Assembly (NCBI GenBank): GCA_965209105.1
Contig: CBDBQB010000033.1
Coordinates: forward strand, 310,001 to 374,000
From: JAAELZ01 sp965209105
Lineage (GTDB): Bacteria > Pseudomonadota > Gammaproteobacteria > Arenicellales > Poriferihabitantaceae
DNA length: 64,000 nucleotides
Reading direction: 5' to 3'
This document shows, piece after piece, positions 63,601 through 64,000 of the stretch; position 1 is the stretch's first letter; each line of letters starts with the position of its first letter. Both the position numbers and the translations under genes were made by a program. The notes beneath the pieces are model-generated. The model was not told the origin of the DNA. It saw only the letters and a list, made by a program, of their open reading frames with translations, and searched no databases.

Positions 63601-63804
63601 ATTTGATTTCTAACGCCGTGTAAAGCGTTGCTGCGCGGCGTGTTGGTAATCGAGCTGCACTTTTTATGGAGTTGCCTCTATTAGACGCCGGTTCAAAGCT
63701 CTCTATTAGCTTGGCTATATCCCAGCTCTTGAGTTGGCACTAACCAGCCACTTGATGAAGGCAATAAGATAAGCGCCTCCCCAAATCAACGGCGCACATA
63801 GATT

Positions 63805-64000
63805 ATGACCACCCTTCCTGAAAATGCCAGCGCAGTCATTATCGGCGGGGGTATCATTGGTGCCAGCGTCGCCTATCACTTAGCCAAGCAAGGCTGGCAA
63901 GATGTTGTGTTGCTGGAGCGCAAACAATTTAGTTGCGGTACAACGTGGCATGCAGCGGGGCTGTTTGGAACGATGCGCGCCAATGAAACGCAAGCGAAGC
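63805..64000 (+). CDS. FAD-dependent dimethylglycine/sarcosine dehydrogenase-like protein (5' part only)
   Basis: The frame from ATG 63805 runs off the right edge (65 residues visible). It has an FAD motif AVIIGGGIIGASVAYHLAKQ and LLERKQFSCGTTWHAAGLFG, whose TWHAAG is typical of dimethylglycine/sarcosine dehydrogenases and related glycine-cleavage-T fusion proteins. It may supply glycine or one-carbon units to the adjacent serine/glyoxylate genes. Confidence 0.8.
   Translation, partial: MTTLPENASAVIIGGGIIGASVAYHLAKQGWQDVVLLERKQFSCGTTWHAAGLFGTMRANETQAK

Noticed and set aside
1..64000. CRISPR array, prophage, rRNA or tRNA genes
   Set aside because: No regularly spaced repeats, phage structural genes or recognisable RNA gene sequences were found on reading both strands.

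Overview
The window reads as a chromosomal segment of a gammaproteobacterium. The evidence is gene order typical of that class: def-fmt-rsmB-(DUF4390)-ntrY-ntrX, lptF-lptG divergent from pepA-holC-valS, suhB/mutS/fdxA, and a bioB-bioF-bioD-bioA run. DsbC, an LpxL-type acyltransferase and a heptosyltransferase-like protein point to a Gram-negative envelope. I found no rRNA, tRNA, CRISPR array or prophage.

Layout: 1-2.6 kb holds a hypothetical protein, a PiuC-type dioxygenase and an SQR-like flavoprotein. 2.7-5.3 kb is an accessory island with a MITE-like element, two secreted DUF1566 proteins and REP-like repeats. 5.4-9.1 kb has a flippase-like membrane protein, a hexapeptide acyltransferase and an asparagine synthetase. 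9.4-11.2 kb is a DUF1127/MocR divergent pair. 11.3-15.5 kb is the biotin operon, followed by a ferritin-like gene cut by a tandem duplication and by arsM. 17.5-25.4 kb (minus) is the NtrYX/Def/Fmt operon. 25.5-35.4 kb holds lipid A/LPS genes, a lipoprotein, PrlC, glutathione reductase and a DAO-type oxidoreductase with a FAH-family partner. 35.7-48.8 kb holds suhB, mutS, fdxA, dsbC, lptGF, pepA, holC and valS. 50-55 kb holds citrate synthase, a porin remnant, selD and mnmH. 55.4-59.4 kb holds rpoH behind a perfect CIRCE operator, then a TupABC-type tungstate transporter with mobA. 59.6-64 kb holds glycerate kinase, serine-glyoxylate aminotransferase, a hydroxypyruvate reductase-like dehydrogenase and the start of a dimethylglycine/sarcosine dehydrogenase-like gene.

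The most exciting signal is in the two DUF1566 genes. Their last ~130 bp align without gaps. They differ at 19 positions in 15 codons, 18 of them at codon positions 1 or 2, and 14 have an A in one copy. The invariant stretches and the DNA just past the stop codons are identical. This is the signature of diversity-generating retroelement (DGR) variable repeats. No template repeat or reverse transcriptase is visible in the window, so the diversifier would have to act from elsewhere in the genome.

A second theme is gene breakage. rsmB, valS (5' end), holC (two compensating shifts), rpoH, tupA (two shifts) and mnmH (a shift plus an in-frame TAG) are all interrupted. Several breaks lie in short homopolymers and valS should be essential, so some are probably sequence errors. 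The in-frame TAG in mnmH and the perfect 104-bp duplication look more like real events.
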